Positions 41,437 through 50,723 of a stretch of 64,000 nt of DNA are shown piece by piece. The notes below the pieces were generated by a model. That model made no database searches. It was not told the DNA's origin and saw only the letters and a program-made list of their open reading frames with translations. The position numbers and the translations under genes were made by a program. The stretch is from Bradyrhizobium sp. AUGA SZCCT0176 (GTDB lineage: Bacteria > Pseudomonadota > Alphaproteobacteria > Rhizobiales > Xanthobacteraceae), in contig NZ_JAFCMB010000001.1 of assembly GCF_018130145.1 (NCBI RefSeq), forward strand, positions 496,001 to 560,000. The letters are read 5' to 3'. The stretch's first letter is position 1, and the number at the start of each line of letters is the position of its first letter.

Positions 41437-42053
41437 TTGAGGGCCCGAGAAATTGCGGCCTTTTCGAAAGAAAGATGGGGTGTGGCTTAATTGTAACGGC
41501 CGAATGATTCTCCGCTTGCCTGATGAGGTCTGCAAAGGCTCCGACACCAGGCGTCTCGGCTCAAATCGTCAGTGGAGCCAAGGGATATGGCCCGGTCGTG
41601 CCTATCCAATCGACGGGGGGCAGCCGTCGTCGAAGGCGTTCGAAACCATTGATTTTCAAGGAGATCCGAGCAGAGCGTGCTCTGCAGGAAGTCCAGCTTC
41701 GGAGGGCAGTGGTCCATTATGTTGCGCCGCTACTGTGACGGATTGTGACTCCAAGTGTCTTTCGAGCTAAGTCGCTTTGATCATAAAGGGATATTCAGCG
41801 ACAGAGCGTTGCCTTGCCGGGGCCCTGGTCTATCTGACGAGGAGCAACGGAGTGGGCATGCCCCGGGGTCAGCGGAGAGCATGCCCGAACTCCTGCCGAT
41901 GAAATTCATCGGTGCTAGCCAGTGAAAACTCACCGACCTGATGGGCCCCGGACGGGTTCGCCGCCATCCCCATCACCACGATTGATCCGCCCCGGTGTGC
42001 GGCTTCTCCCGTGGTCCCCGCGCTTTTGGGTCCGGGTCCCCATTCTCGCGCCG
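41437..42053. other. 617-bp gap between the ADP-ribosylglycohydrolase operon and the recombinase trio
   Basis: No credible gene. Notable structures are the near-palindrome CCGATGAAATTCATCGG (about 41898-41914), the inverted pair GGGCATGC / GCATGCCC (about 41857-41888), and a GTGAAAACTCACC motif like those in some rhizobial IS flanks. The last part (41950-42050) may hold the trio's terminator. Confidence 0.45.
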
Positions 42054-42965
42054 TCAGTCAGCCGGTAGCGTCGAGGTCATCTGCACAATGGTCCGAAATT
42101 CGCTCAAAAATTCCGGTTGGCGCTTTTCAAGATATTTGGCGACTTTGGCGTTCCCAACGAGCTTTGCGAGGTAGCCTTTCACGACCGTCAGATGGAGGTG
42201 ATCTTGACCATAAGTATCTTGGACGGATGTAATTGACTGCTGCAGTCTAGATAACTCGACCTCCATCCGTGCTAACGCTTCTGCGGTCATACCTTTCAAA
42301 CGTTTCGGCGTCGTAGAATTCGTCAGTTGCGCTTGTGGTGTTCCGGCGAGGATCGCTGTTGCGTAGCTGATCGAATAGTTATTTGCGTTTAGAAGAAGTT
42401 CGGCTGCTTCAATCTGGCGAATAGGGTTCATTTTTCGTAGAACATCGAAAACTGCCATCGGGCAGAACTTGTCCTTGAGCAAGCCGACAGCTTCTTCGCA
42501 AATGCCATCTATCAAGTTGGCTTTGCGCACGAGGCTTCGGACGTTTATGTCGAGGGCCTTTGCGATCTTTTCCTTGGGAACGTTTCGCGCAATCGCCTTT
42601 GCTATCATTCGCTGTTCTTGGATTGCCGACAGGCGACTTATGCGCTTGTTGTAGGTGAATGCTTCGTCGTCGGTCGAAAGTAAGCATTCGACTTCTGATT
42701 GGCCCATGTCCTTGAGCGCTTCTATCCTGAGGTGGCCGTCCAGAAGCAGATAGCTTTCCGTCTGCCCGTCTCGGCAAACAACTGGTGGTTCGACTAGTCC
42801 TATCTCTGCAATTGAAGAGGCTATTTGCCTATACTTGTGACTCGACTTCACGGTCTTGCCGATGGCCCGCACCGGAAGAATTGCGTCGATTGCGATGATT
42901 AGGGTGTCCGAACTAAACGCCTGAATGACGTCATCCAGCGCCTCTGGTTTGACAAACCGGTTCAT
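42054..42965 (-). CDS. ParB/RepB-like DNA-partition protein, third gene of the recombinase trio
   Basis: The 303-aa protein has a ParB N-terminal region (IAIDAILPVRAIGK, IAEIGLVEPPVVCRD, YLLLDGHLRIEALKDMG), a helix-turn-helix region (ARNVPKEKIAKALDINVRSLVRKANLI) and a RepB-type C-terminal part (FDVLRKMNPIRQIEAAELLL). It overlaps the preceding gene by ATGA. Plasmid RepB proteins act with a ParA ATPase, but none is encoded here, so the role in this chromosomal unit is unclear. Confidence 0.8.
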   Translation of the reverse strand: MNRFVKPEALDDVIQAFSSDTLIIAIDAILPVRAIGKTVKSSHKYRQIASSIAEIGLVEPPVVCRDGQTESYLLLDGHLRIEALKDMGQSEVECLLSTDDEAFTYNKRISRLSAIQEQRMIAKAIARNVPKEKIAKALDINVRSLVRKANLIDGICEEAVGLLKDKFCPMAVFDVLRKMNPIRQIEAAELLLNANNYSISYATAILAGTPQAQLTNSTTPKRLKGMTAEALARMEVELSRLQQSITSVQDTYGQDHLHLTVVKGYLAKLVGNAKVAKYLEKRQPEFLSEFRTIVQMTSTLPAD

Positions 42966-43879
42966 TGCGATGGTCTCGCAGAAAGTTGCTCTTCTAAGAA
43001 TGCGGGCATTAAGCCGAGTTCTTCAGCTTGAAGTAGGCGGGCAAATTCGGTGTCCGCCTGCAAAGCCCGCATGGCCTCCACTACAAAGAGAAGCCGATTT
43101 TGAGTGACTTCCGCCTTCTTAATTAGCAGGCGTTGGCGGTCCGCTTCTTGGCGATAGACACGGATCATTGATTCGCTCGTTAGCGGCCTCTTAGGAGTAT
43201 CGCGTCGGCCGTAGATTGCGCCGTGTAGATGCTTACCGCGCCTTCTGCGTTGATCGATCAAGCGCCGAACGGCTACGAGCTTTCTGCCTCGCAATTTCTT
43301 TTCAGTATAAGCTTGAGTAAGGGCACGCTGAACCTCATCATCGTCGGACTTCGCGATCTCTATGGCCATGTTGAGAGGCAAAATGCCGATCTCGACGGCA
43401 TTCACCAAACGCTCCTCGCCCTTGCTGAGCAACGTGCTGATCATACGGATATAGTCCTGGCTAACCCCAATTTTTTCGGCGATCTCTCGGTCGTCGTATC
43501 CTCGCTTTCGTAGTGTGCCGATGTCGGCCAAAAGATCTATCGCGCGGTGTTGCCTACGAGCACAATTCTCGACCAGACTCATAACGAGGCAATCGCTCTC
43601 TTCTGCTTCTATAACTAAAGCGGGAATTTCCGTTTGGCCAAGTTGGACGAATGCTTCAATGCGACCCTGCCCGCACACCAGGTCGAACTCGAAAGAATCC
43701 ACCTCAGATGCCCGCGGGCTTACGGTGATCGGGCGCTTCAATCCTACCTGAGCGATACTCTTAACGATCTCACCAAAATTTCGTTGATTTCTGGCACGTG
43801 GATTTAGGATACGGATCTTCTCGATCAGGATGCTTCTTAGTTTGCGTTGTTCTGGGGATGCATGCGTTGGGATGTTCAT
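42962..43879 (-). CDS. ParB-like protein, second gene of the recombinase trio
   Basis: The 305-aa protein starts at the ATG 43879 (GGAGA upstream). ParB motifs are visible: IAQVGLKRPITVSPR, LVCGQGRIEAFVQLGQTEIPALVI (box I/II) and VENCARRQHRAIDLLADI. A helix-turn-helix follows: GYDDREIAEKIGVSQDYIRMISTLLSKGE. The C-terminal helices may allow pairing with the RepB-like partner. It overlaps both neighbours by 4 bases, which is strong evidence of coupled synthesis with the recombinase. Confidence 0.8.
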   Translation of the reverse strand: MNIPTHASPEQRKLRSILIEKIRILNPRARNQRNFGEIVKSIAQVGLKRPITVSPRASEVDSFEFDLVCGQGRIEAFVQLGQTEIPALVIEAEESDCLVMSLVENCARRQHRAIDLLADIGTLRKRGYDDREIAEKIGVSQDYIRMISTLLSKGEERLVNAVEIGILPLNMAIEIAKSDDDEVQRALTQAYTEKKLRGRKLVAVRRLIDQRRRRGKHLHGAIYGRRDTPKRPLTSESMIRVYRQEADRQRLLIKKAEVTQNRLLFVVEAMRALQADTEFARLLQAEELGLMPAFLEEQLSARPSQ

Positions 43880-45447
43880 GCTGCGTCTCCGAAAGAACAT
43901 TGCTGGGCCAGAGAATAGAGAAAATCCAACGTTTCGAACCGGTAAGCGTCCAAAGATAGGGAATTGTTCTCCGCCAACTTTAAGCGCGGAAGCGCCATGT
44001 CGATGCTGGGAAAGACGTAGTAGTCGAGCGGCTCACAGTCCGTAGCACGTAGCCGCACCGCAACTGTAATGTCCGGCAATAAGCCGGTATCGAGCCTGAT
44101 GCGCCATCGCAGAGAACCGCTAACGGTCGTAAAGGCTCGGGCGAGAACCAACGCCACCGTGAACCCGCCATTCACTGTTAGCAGCTGGCTCTCTTCGTTG
44201 CGAATGACGTCGCCACCTGCGAGTTTAAGCCCTGAGATGATGTTGCTCAGGACCTCCGGATAAGTTTTGCGGATACGACGATTAATTTCGATGTATCGAA
44301 AGTCTCTTTCGGGCGCATAGCCAATCAATTGATAGGCTCGTATCAAGCTGCCAAAGCGATGCCGATATGCACTTGACGAGGGCATGTCAGCTCGCTCGTC
44401 GATAATGATGCCGGAAAGGTAACCCTCCTGTTCGAGAGTGGTTTGTAGCATGGAAAGAAGCTGCTCATCAGAGTAGTGATTGCTGCGCGCGTCGATTATC
44501 GTTCTGGCTCTCTCGAAGAGCACTTGCGGGACGACTGATGGATAAACGCCTTCAGCGCGGACCCAAGTTTCGCGACTATTAACTACACGTTTTTGCTTAA
44601 GTTTGAATGAGACGCGATTGAAGACATTGTTCCCGATGTATTTCTCGTTTGTCAGGATTTGGTGCACAGTTGATCGCGTCCATGGTCGAGCCAGGTCTGT
44701 GAGCAACCCAATATCATTAAAGTGCGATGCTATTTGCAGCTCGGAAAGACCGTCATCGACGAACATGCCGTATATCTGACGGACCCGATCGACCTCATCT
44801 TGGGGGCCGAGTGTAAGGACCACCCGATCTGTCTGAAGGCTCTTCCGATCACCGCGCTGCAGTTCGCCTTTTGATACGTGGTTCTCGTCAATTAGCTCTC
44901 GTCGCAAACCGTAACCGGGGGTGCCACCCTGTCTAAAGCCAAGTTCAACTAAGCGACACTGCCCAGCAAAGACTTTGACGGACAGTTCACGGCTATATTC
45001 TCCAGCCATAACTCGCTTTACGCTTTTCAGCAAAATTGAACCGATGCTGCCGTCGTTGTCGAACTGCTCTTCGCAATAATGGACTCGAATACCGGCACGC
45101 GAGCAAAGATGCTCGTAGTAGGCAGCCTCATCAGCATCTTGGAAACGACCCCAGCGGCTCACATCGTAGACAAGGATGGCATTAAAATCGCGAACGTTCG
45201 ACTGCACGTCCTTCATCAGTTGCTGTAACCCGTCCCGGCCGCCGACTGTCAGCCCGCTGCGGCCCGCGTCTTCGTAAATCCGACAGATTTCGAGACCACG
45301 TTTGTCGGCGTAGCGCCGGATTGCTTCAAGTTGGTTCTCTGTCGAGTATTTTTGAAGGTCCGTAGACATCCTGACGTAGGCAGCTGCTGGCGCCAGCCTA
45401 TCGGCGAAGTCGTTGATCGAATATGGGCGACTGATTCGCCTAATCAA
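43876..45447 (-). CDS. Large serine recombinase
   Basis: The 523-aa protein has an N-terminal resolvase catalytic domain: PAAAYVRMSTDLQKYSTENQ (catalytic Ser in RMS), YEDAGRSGLTVGGRDGLQQL, LVYDVSRWGR and GEYSRELSVKVFAGQ. A recombinase domain follows: TPGYGLRRE, LLTDLARPWTRSTVHQILTNEKYIG. A zinc-ribbon/coiled-coil part is not obvious. It starts at a TTG (45447) preceded by AAGG. It is the first gene of a three-gene unit with two ParB-like genes. Confidence 0.85.
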   Translation of the reverse strand: MIRRISRPYSINDFADRLAPAAAYVRMSTDLQKYSTENQLEAIRRYADKRGLEICRIYEDAGRSGLTVGGRDGLQQLMKDVQSNVRDFNAILVYDVSRWGRFQDADEAAYYEHLCSRAGIRVHYCEEQFDNDGSIGSILLKSVKRVMAGEYSRELSVKVFAGQCRLVELGFRQGGTPGYGLRRELIDENHVSKGELQRGDRKSLQTDRVVLTLGPQDEVDRVRQIYGMFVDDGLSELQIASHFNDIGLLTDLARPWTRSTVHQILTNEKYIGNNVFNRVSFKLKQKRVVNSRETWVRAEGVYPSVVPQVLFERARTIIDARSNHYSDEQLLSMLQTTLEQEGYLSGIIIDERADMPSSSAYRHRFGSLIRAYQLIGYAPERDFRYIEINRRIRKTYPEVLSNIISGLKLAGGDVIRNEESQLLTVNGGFTVALVLARAFTTVSGSLRWRIRLDTGLLPDITVAVRLRATDCEPLDYYVFPSIDMALPRLKLAENNSLSLDAYRFETLDFLYSLAQQCSFGDAA

Positions 45448-45582
45448 TTGCGGACGCCTTTTACTAGTGACGATTTTTGCGCTCGGAGTTTCGAACTCTC
45501 GTCGCCGCTAGTTTAGGTAATGAAACGGTGGAAAGTCGTTTCCAAATAAGTGCAAGTTCTTTCCGGCAGCAAGGCACATCTC

Positions 45583-45909
45583 GTGGAGAACAGGGCGAAC
45601 CGATTCTCGAGGGAGATAGCTGCAGCTCTTCAAAGAGCGGCTGCACGAAGCGGTTTGCAGATTAAGACGGTTGCCGGATGGACCGGAGCAAACGAGCGGA
45701 CGGTCAAGAACTGGTTTTCTGGACACTACGGTCCGAGCGGCGAGCACTTACTTGTCTTGGCTCGACATAGTCCCGAGGTGTTTGAGACCGTTCTCGGGAT
45801 AATGCAGCGGCAAGATTTGCTCATAGCTTTAGAGGTCGGTGAGATCGAGCAGCGGATCGCACGATTAGCTACCCTTGTGCAACATCTGCAAACTAAGGGT
45901 GGCCCCTAG
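45583..45909 (+). CDS. Small HTH protein
   Basis: The 108-aa product (GTG at 45583 after AAGG; a GTG at 45550 is also possible) has a helix-turn-helix-like segment ALQRAAARSGLQIKTVAGWTGANERTVKNWFSGHYGPSGEHLLVLARH, with the W-x-x-A-N-x-R-T-V-K-N-W-F pattern of small island-borne regulators. The C-terminal helix EIEQRIARLATLVQHL could dimerise. It is divergent from the recombinase trio, 135 bp away, and is a candidate repressor. Confidence 0.7.
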   Translation: MENRANRFSREIAAALQRAAARSGLQIKTVAGWTGANERTVKNWFSGHYGPSGEHLLVLARHSPEVFETVLGIMQRQDLLIALEVGEIEQRIARLATLVQHLQTKGGP

Positions 45910-46063
45910 TCGGGCTGTCCATGTGGATTGCCGTTTCGCTATGGTTCGTGTCGCCCAGAGCGCGCATGGTTATTGACTCTCTCCTACAACTATAAATAGT
46001 TTAAGTGGCGCCTGCGGTGCCTGCTAATTGATCCGTGCAGGTTGCCGAGCAGTGGAGGTGGAA

Positions 46064-47290
46064 GTGGCAAAAACAATCATATTCCTCTTGGATGGAACGG
46101 CCAATGACGCAACAGTAGATTCGTTCTCAAACGTTTATGCGATCAATCAACTGATAGACGAAAGTAAGCGAGTAAAGTCTGGCAAGAGCTACAAGCGGCA
46201 AGCACAGGTTACATTCTATATGCCCGGGGTTGGCACCAAATTTACCGTAAAGCGGGCGATTGAAAGAGAAAAGAAGGGCATCCTATCTATAGGTGCTCGC
46301 ACAGACACTGTAAGACAGCAAATATTTGGAGATGATTTAGAGCAACTGATTCTTAGAGCCTACGTCAATTTGTGCGCCAATTACCGCGAAGGCGACGACG
46401 TGATCATAGTCGGGTTTTCAAGGGGCGCGGCGGCTGCCCGCATATTTTCAAGACTGATATCTGATTTTGGAATTCTTACATCTGATCTTTTGCTTTTCCT
46501 AGACCGGCTTTGGAACGAGTTTGTCGATATATCTAATGCAAGAACGGATGCAGAATATCGACGCTTGATCTCAGAGCTGAAGGCGAAGTTGAATACGGAG
46601 GCTGGTCGGGAAGTATTCCACGCAGTTAATAGTAAAGGCGTCGACAGTGTTGGCTCGAAGCAAACGCAAATTAGATTTCTTGGATTGTTTGATACCGTTA
46701 TTGGTCCATTGGACGCAGACGTTTCCAAAAATTTGAATCTCCGCGATCAGTATCCTGCGTCCTCTGTCAAACACATTGTGCATCTCTTGAGCATGCATGA
46801 TGTAAGGAGTGAGTATGAACTAAAGAGATTCATAAGGCCGCAGAATCTTCCAGAAACGTTACGCGAGATCTGGCTTCCAGGAGTGCATGCTGACGTCGGC
46901 GGCGGATACACGGAAGATCTCCTATCGAGCATAAGCTTGCTCACAATGGCAGATCTTCTCGAGGAGCTGGGTGGGGTCGCCATCAACCGGACCGCTTACA
47001 ACTCTATTGCAGAGAAAATAATGAGGAGAGTTGCAGACCAAAGATACGTAATCAATAAGGAGCCGTTGGTAGCCAGCCGTAAACCGCGTAGCGTCAAAGA
47101 TGAAGATGAGCTGCACCCGGCCCATTGGTATCTCGTCGGGAAGCCCGTGTTCTGGAAGCAGCTGGATAAGACGCGTGTTTATGAGAATAGGACGGCACAA
47201 AAGCCGGGAGCCGTCGATCGCGTGTTGAGTAAGCAGTTTCAGGCATGGGTAGTAGCTACAAAGAAGAAGGCCTCTAAAAAAAAAAGTTAA
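46064..47290 (+). CDS. DUF2235 alpha/beta-hydrolase (Tle1-like)
   Basis: The 408-aa protein starts at a GTG with GGAGG 8 bases upstream. TIIFLLDGTANDAT opens the fold, VIIVGFSRGAAAARIFSRLI carries the GxSxG nucleophile elbow, FLGLFDTVIG supplies the acid region and GVHADVGGGY the histidine. DUF2235 proteins include phospholipase effectors of type VI secretion. Here there are no secretion genes and no signal peptide; the lysine-rich end (KKKASKKKS) is unusual. It might act as an intracellular abortive-infection lipase (inference). Strongly A+T-rich. Confidence 0.8.
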   Translation: MAKTIIFLLDGTANDATVDSFSNVYAINQLIDESKRVKSGKSYKRQAQVTFYMPGVGTKFTVKRAIEREKKGILSIGARTDTVRQQIFGDDLEQLILRAYVNLCANYREGDDVIIVGFSRGAAAARIFSRLISDFGILTSDLLLFLDRLWNEFVDISNARTDAEYRRLISELKAKLNTEAGREVFHAVNSKGVDSVGSKQTQIRFLGLFDTVIGPLDADVSKNLNLRDQYPASSVKHIVHLLSMHDVRSEYELKRFIRPQNLPETLREIWLPGVHADVGGGYTEDLLSSISLLTMADLLEELGGVAINRTAYNSIAEKIMRRVADQRYVINKEPLVASRKPRSVKDEDELHPAHWYLVGKPVFWKQLDKTRVYENRTAQKPGAVDRVLSKQFQAWVVATKKKASKKKS

Positions 47291-47592
47291 AAGCGCAAAA
47301 CCTAGAAAGCCGTAGCTGGTAGGCCTTCGCGAGCTCGCTGCGCACCAATAGACTAGGCCCTTGCTGTTATGATCGTGCTTGACTCACCGCTTGAGCTTAG
47401 CCGTCAGCGCGGTAACGTCTTTGCCATCCCTATTGCCGCCGTCTCGTATCGCTGCCACCACCGTTGCCGCGTCGTTGCAACACGCAAAGCCAATCTCGAA
47501 TCGTGCGGAATCGAGCGTATCAACTCGCAGGAAGTGATTTTTCCCCAATACCGGCGGCCTGCTATGATGGGTTTCAATCGGAAGGACTTCCA
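47291..47592. other. 302-bp gap after the DUF2235 gene
   Basis: Short frames only. A TATGAT hexamer at about 47571 lies 20 bp before the next ATG. No -35 partner or hairpin is convincing. Confidence 0.4.
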
Positions 47593-47889
47593 ATGCGGCG
47601 CATTGCGAGTATCATCGTAGTTTCGGCTTTGAGCGCGTCTGCGCCGAGCGCACTGGCGGCCCCTAAAAACCCGCAGCAAGCTGAATTTGAGAAGAGGTTC
47701 GATCGGGAGGCGGTTTTGGTCCGAACCTGCCCAGGGGATCCGGCCTATGCGTCCGGCCCAACATCCAACACACAGCGCGTTTATCGCTTTGAAAAGGAGC
47801 TGTGGGTAAGGACCGTCAAGGGCTACCAGCGCGTGGACGGCGCGCCCGATACGGTTTGCGAGCTGCTGATACCAGCCTCGAAGAAGTGA
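47593..47889 (+). CDS. Small exported hypothetical protein, 98 aa
   Basis: The signal peptide MRRIASIIVVSALSASAPSALAA is followed by a mature part with two cysteines (VRTCPGDPAYASG; APDTVCELLIPASKK), which could form a disulfide. AAGGA lies 6 bases before the ATG at 47593. No family was recognised. It is near the right end of the island and followed by the zinc-ribbon-like gene. Confidence 0.65.
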   Translation: MRRIASIIVVSALSASAPSALAAPKNPQQAEFEKRFDREAVLVRTCPGDPAYASGPTSNTQRVYRFEKELWVRTVKGYQRVDGAPDTVCELLIPASKK

Positions 47890-47926
47890 CAGGTCGCAGC
47901 GCCTTTGCTCTAACGGAGAGATGTAG

Positions 47927-48160
47927 ATGGCCGCGCCGAAGTATGGCGACCTCGTTAAAGGCGAAGAATACCTCACCGTCATTTGCCCAAATGAAGTCTG
48001 CAAAAACGTCATCCCGATCGCGCCGGCTGGCGTTGTCCACACTCCCAAAGTCGATCGCGCGATAACGATCGGCTGCCCCTTCTGCGGCAAGTCAGCGGAT
48101 CACTTTCCGCGCGACGCGGGAATCCGCCCGCTGGATATCCTCCCGCCAACCGCGCAATAA
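47927..48160 (+). CDS. Small zinc-ribbon-like protein, 77 aa
   Basis: The product has VICPNEVCKNVIPI and TIGCPFCGKS, giving a C-x4-C...C-x2-C set that could hold one zinc ion. It is otherwise short and polar with no membrane segment. GGAGAG precedes the ATG. It is the last island gene before the right repeat. The function is unknown. Confidence 0.6.
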   Translation: MAAPKYGDLVKGEEYLTVICPNEVCKNVIPIAPAGVVHTPKVDRAITIGCPFCGKSADHFPRDAGIRPLDILPPTAQ

Positions 48161-48532
48161 CGGCCACTTGGAGCCGAGGATCGTCTTTTGATGATTGGGG
48201 TGGGCTCGAACCCTGCGAAACGTGGCCCGGGTGTGCCTTTAACGTGGAAACTGCGCAGCGGTCCCACAAAATGCTTAGTTTTGAAGGGATTGAAAAGGCA
48301 CCGGTCCAGCTTCGGAGGGCAACGCTCTATCCAGCTGAGCTACGGGTGCAGTGGGGCTTCATTTAGCCGATTGGTCTGGCATCGGCAACGGCCTTTGGGG
48401 CACCTTGAGGCGCCCGGCAATACGAAGGTGGCAGGACGGCGGGCCTCATCCCCGTCAAAAATCTGATCCGTTCCGCCGGATTGGTGCTAGTCTTGGTTCG
48501 TTGATCTTCTCGACCATCGATGGGGACGTCCG
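48161..48532. other. 372-bp boundary region containing the right attachment repeat
   Basis: It holds the end of the island, the 91-bp repeat (48310-48400) and the start of chromosomal sequence leading to the universal stress protein gene. No other gene or tRNA is present. Confidence 0.6.
48310..48400. repeat. attR-like copy of the 91-bp direct repeat (tRNA-Arg 5' half plus flank)
   Basis: Exact match to 21041-21131. Bases 48310-48349 are the 5' half of tRNA-Arg(CCG) on the minus strand without a 3' half, and the rest is the former tRNA upstream flank. It is the displaced chromosomal fragment left at the far end of the island. Confidence 0.9.
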
Positions 48533-49006
48533 ATGTATAAGAAGGTTCTTCTGGCCTATGACGGGTCTGTAGAGGGCCGGCGCGCCCTGCGGGAGGGCGC
48601 CAAGCTCGCGCAAATGTGCCGTGCCGAGGTCTTCCTGCTGGCGGTTGTCGAGGTTTCCTCGATCATGACGCCGGAGGCCGGGCTCACCATTCCGATCGAG
48701 CTGCAAACCGAAGACTACAAGGCGATCCTGGCCGAAGGCACGGAGCGGCTGAAGGCGGTGGGCTTTACGCCGACCTCGCGGCTGGAGGTGGGAGATGCCG
48801 GGCAAAAGATCGCGGAAGTGGCCGAGGAAATCGGCGCGCATCTCGTGGTCGTCGGGCATCGCCCGCAAGGGCCGCTGGCGCGGTGGTTCGGTTCCGTCGG
48901 CAGCTATCTGGTCAAGCGGCTGCGCTGCAGCGTGCTGGTCGCCCAGACCGAGATCAGCGACGATGAATTCGAGCGGCTGAAGCCGCCGGCCGAGACCGCA
49001 GCCTAG
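48533..49006 (+). CDS. Universal stress protein (UspA family)
   Basis: The 157-aa single Usp domain begins KKVLLAYDGSVEGRRALREGAKLA. The nucleotide-binding end reads HLVVVGHRPQGPLARWFGSVGSYLVKRLRCSVLV, close to the G-x2-G-x9-G(S/T) ATP-site pattern. Such proteins respond to general stress. It is the first chromosomal gene beyond the island. Confidence 0.9.
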   Translation: MYKKVLLAYDGSVEGRRALREGAKLAQMCRAEVFLLAVVEVSSIMTPEAGLTIPIELQTEDYKAILAEGTERLKAVGFTPTSRLEVGDAGQKIAEVAEEIGAHLVVVGHRPQGPLARWFGSVGSYLVKRLRCSVLVAQTEISDDEFERLKPPAETAA

Positions 49007-49045
49007 GCTCAGTTTTGCACCGCGCCGGATCGATCGGAGAGATCG

Positions 49046-49450
49046 TTACGCCGGAACGATGATCTTGCCGATCGGCCATAGCGCGATGCCGGCGAGTTTG
49101 AGGTGTGCCCAGGCGAAGGGAATGCCGATGATGGTCACGGCCAGCACAACCGCCGTGACGACATGCGCGAGCGCCAGCCACCATCCCGCCAGCACCAGCC
49201 AGATGATGTTGCCGACGACGCCGAGCGGCCCGGTGCCGATATCCTCCTCACCGGTATAGAGGTCGCGCGACACCGCCCTGAACCCGAACGGAAACAGCGT
49301 GTAGGCCGCGATATTGAACGCCGCCCGTGCCCAGGGCAGGCCGATGATGGTGATGGCCATGATCACGGCGGCCACCAGCCAGCCGAATGCCATCCACGCG
49401 CCGCCAAGCACGATCCAGACAATATTCAGAAGTAGCGAGACCGGTGACAT
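49046..49450 (-). CDS. YccF-domain inner-membrane protein
   Basis: The 134-aa protein consists of two repeats of the YccF unit: LLNIVWIVLGGAWMAFGWLVAAVIMAITIIGLPWARAAFNIA and VGNIIWLVLAGWWLALAHVVTAVVLAVTIIGIPFAWAHLKLA. Each has a hydrophobic hairpin ending IIG(L/I)P. It is fully membrane-embedded. The family is widespread with unknown function. Confidence 0.9.
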   Translation of the reverse strand: MSPVSLLLNIVWIVLGGAWMAFGWLVAAVIMAITIIGLPWARAAFNIAAYTLFPFGFRAVSRDLYTGEEDIGTGPLGVVGNIIWLVLAGWWLALAHVVTAVVLAVTIIGIPFAWAHLKLAGIALWPIGKIIVPA

Positions 49451-49619
49451 GGCCCATCTCTACCGTGCCGGGGACGCCATTGAAACTCAAAAAGCCCGCT
49501 GCGGCAGGAATTGGCTTGTGCGCGTCGGCATCCGGAACTCGATTGCCGCAGGCCGTTCAGGCGCTAAACTGCTTTCCAATACGATCCGAACAACAGGCGT
49601 CCTTTAGGGAGAAGCGTCG

Positions 49620-50699
49620 ATGCGTCCGCTCGAATTCGGCTGGTATCTGCCCACGCATGGCGACACCACGGCCTATGGGCTGATGGAGGCGCAGGTCGCA
49701 GGTTCCCCTGAACTCTGTGATCGCGTGGTGCAGGCGGCGGAAGCGGCCGGGTTCGAATATTTGCTGATACCGGTGGGCTCGGTGTGCTGGGAGGCATGGA
49801 TCACGGGCGCGTTCATGGCGGCGCGGTCGCGGACGATCAAGCCGCTGATTGCAGCAAGGCCCGGCTACATCAATCCGGTGCTGCTGGCCAAGATGATCTC
49901 GACCTTCGACCAGATGTCGGGCGGCCGCATCTGCATCAATCTGATTGCGGGCCAAAACGAGAGCGAGGTCGAAGGCGAGGGCGTGCGTTACGCCAAGGAG
50001 GAGCGCTACGCGCTGATGGAGGAGGAGGTCTCGATCCTCAAGGCGCTGTGGACCACGCGCGGCCCGGTGACGTTCGAAGGCAAGTTCCACAAACTGTCGG
50101 GCGCGCATATCAGGCCGCGTCCCTTGCAGCACCCATTTCCAAAATTCTATCTCGGCGGCGGGTCGCGCCAGGCCTGGGAATTGTCGGCGAAACATTCCGA
50201 CGTGCATCTGTTCTGGGGCGACCTGCCGGAACGGATCGCCGGAAACATCGCCGAGATCAGGCAGATGGCCCGCGCCCATGACCGCGAGAACGACATCGGA
50301 TTCGGCATGCGGCTGCAGGTGATCTGCCGTGAAAACGAAGCGGACGCCTGGGAGGCCGCGGATCAGCTGGTGCGTCACGCCACCGACCGGCAGAAGCAGG
50401 AGATGAAGACGCTCTACAACAAGTCAGAGGCGAACCTGCGCGTGCAGCAGCTTGCCCGCGACCATGGCGACCTGCTGCTGCCGCATCTATGGACCGGCAT
50501 CACCAAGGTTCGCCCGGGTGCCGGCATCGCCGTCGTCGGCAATCCCGCGCAATGCGCGGATACGCTGCAGCAATTCATCGATGCTGGCTGCCATTCGTTC
50601 TGCCTGTCCGGCTATTTGCACGACGAGGAGGCCGAGCGTTTCGGCCGGATGATCCGCCCCATCCTCGCCGAGAACAATCGGGGTCGCTGGGCTGCGTAG
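49620..50699 (+). CDS. LLM-class flavin-dependent monooxygenase (SsuD-like)
   Basis: The 359-aa TIM-barrel protein reads LEFGWYLPTHGDT, EYLLIPVGSVCWEAWITGAFMAARSRTIKPLIAARPGYINPVLLAKMISTFDQMSGGRICINLIAGQNESE, and WELSAKHSDVHLFWGD. These are typical of the alkanesulfonate monooxygenase branch of luciferase-like enzymes, which use reduced FMN to oxidise C-S or C-N compounds. No flavin reductase or sulfonate transporter is adjacent. AGGGAGAAG precedes the ATG. Confidence 0.85.
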   Translation: MRPLEFGWYLPTHGDTTAYGLMEAQVAGSPELCDRVVQAAEAAGFEYLLIPVGSVCWEAWITGAFMAARSRTIKPLIAARPGYINPVLLAKMISTFDQMSGGRICINLIAGQNESEVEGEGVRYAKEERYALMEEEVSILKALWTTRGPVTFEGKFHKLSGAHIRPRPLQHPFPKFYLGGGSRQAWELSAKHSDVHLFWGDLPERIAGNIAEIRQMARAHDRENDIGFGMRLQVICRENEADAWEAADQLVRHATDRQKQEMKTLYNKSEANLRVQQLARDHGDLLLPHLWTGITKVRPGAGIAVVGNPAQCADTLQQFIDAGCHSFCLSGYLHDEEAERFGRMIRPILAENNRGRWAA

Positions 50700-50723
50700 G
50701 GCCGCGCGGGTCGACATCGCGGG

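Noticed and set aside
41890..42050. Terminal end of an IS21-type element suggested by GTGAAAACTCACC
   Set aside because: Only one short motif is present, with no transposase gene or matching opposite end.
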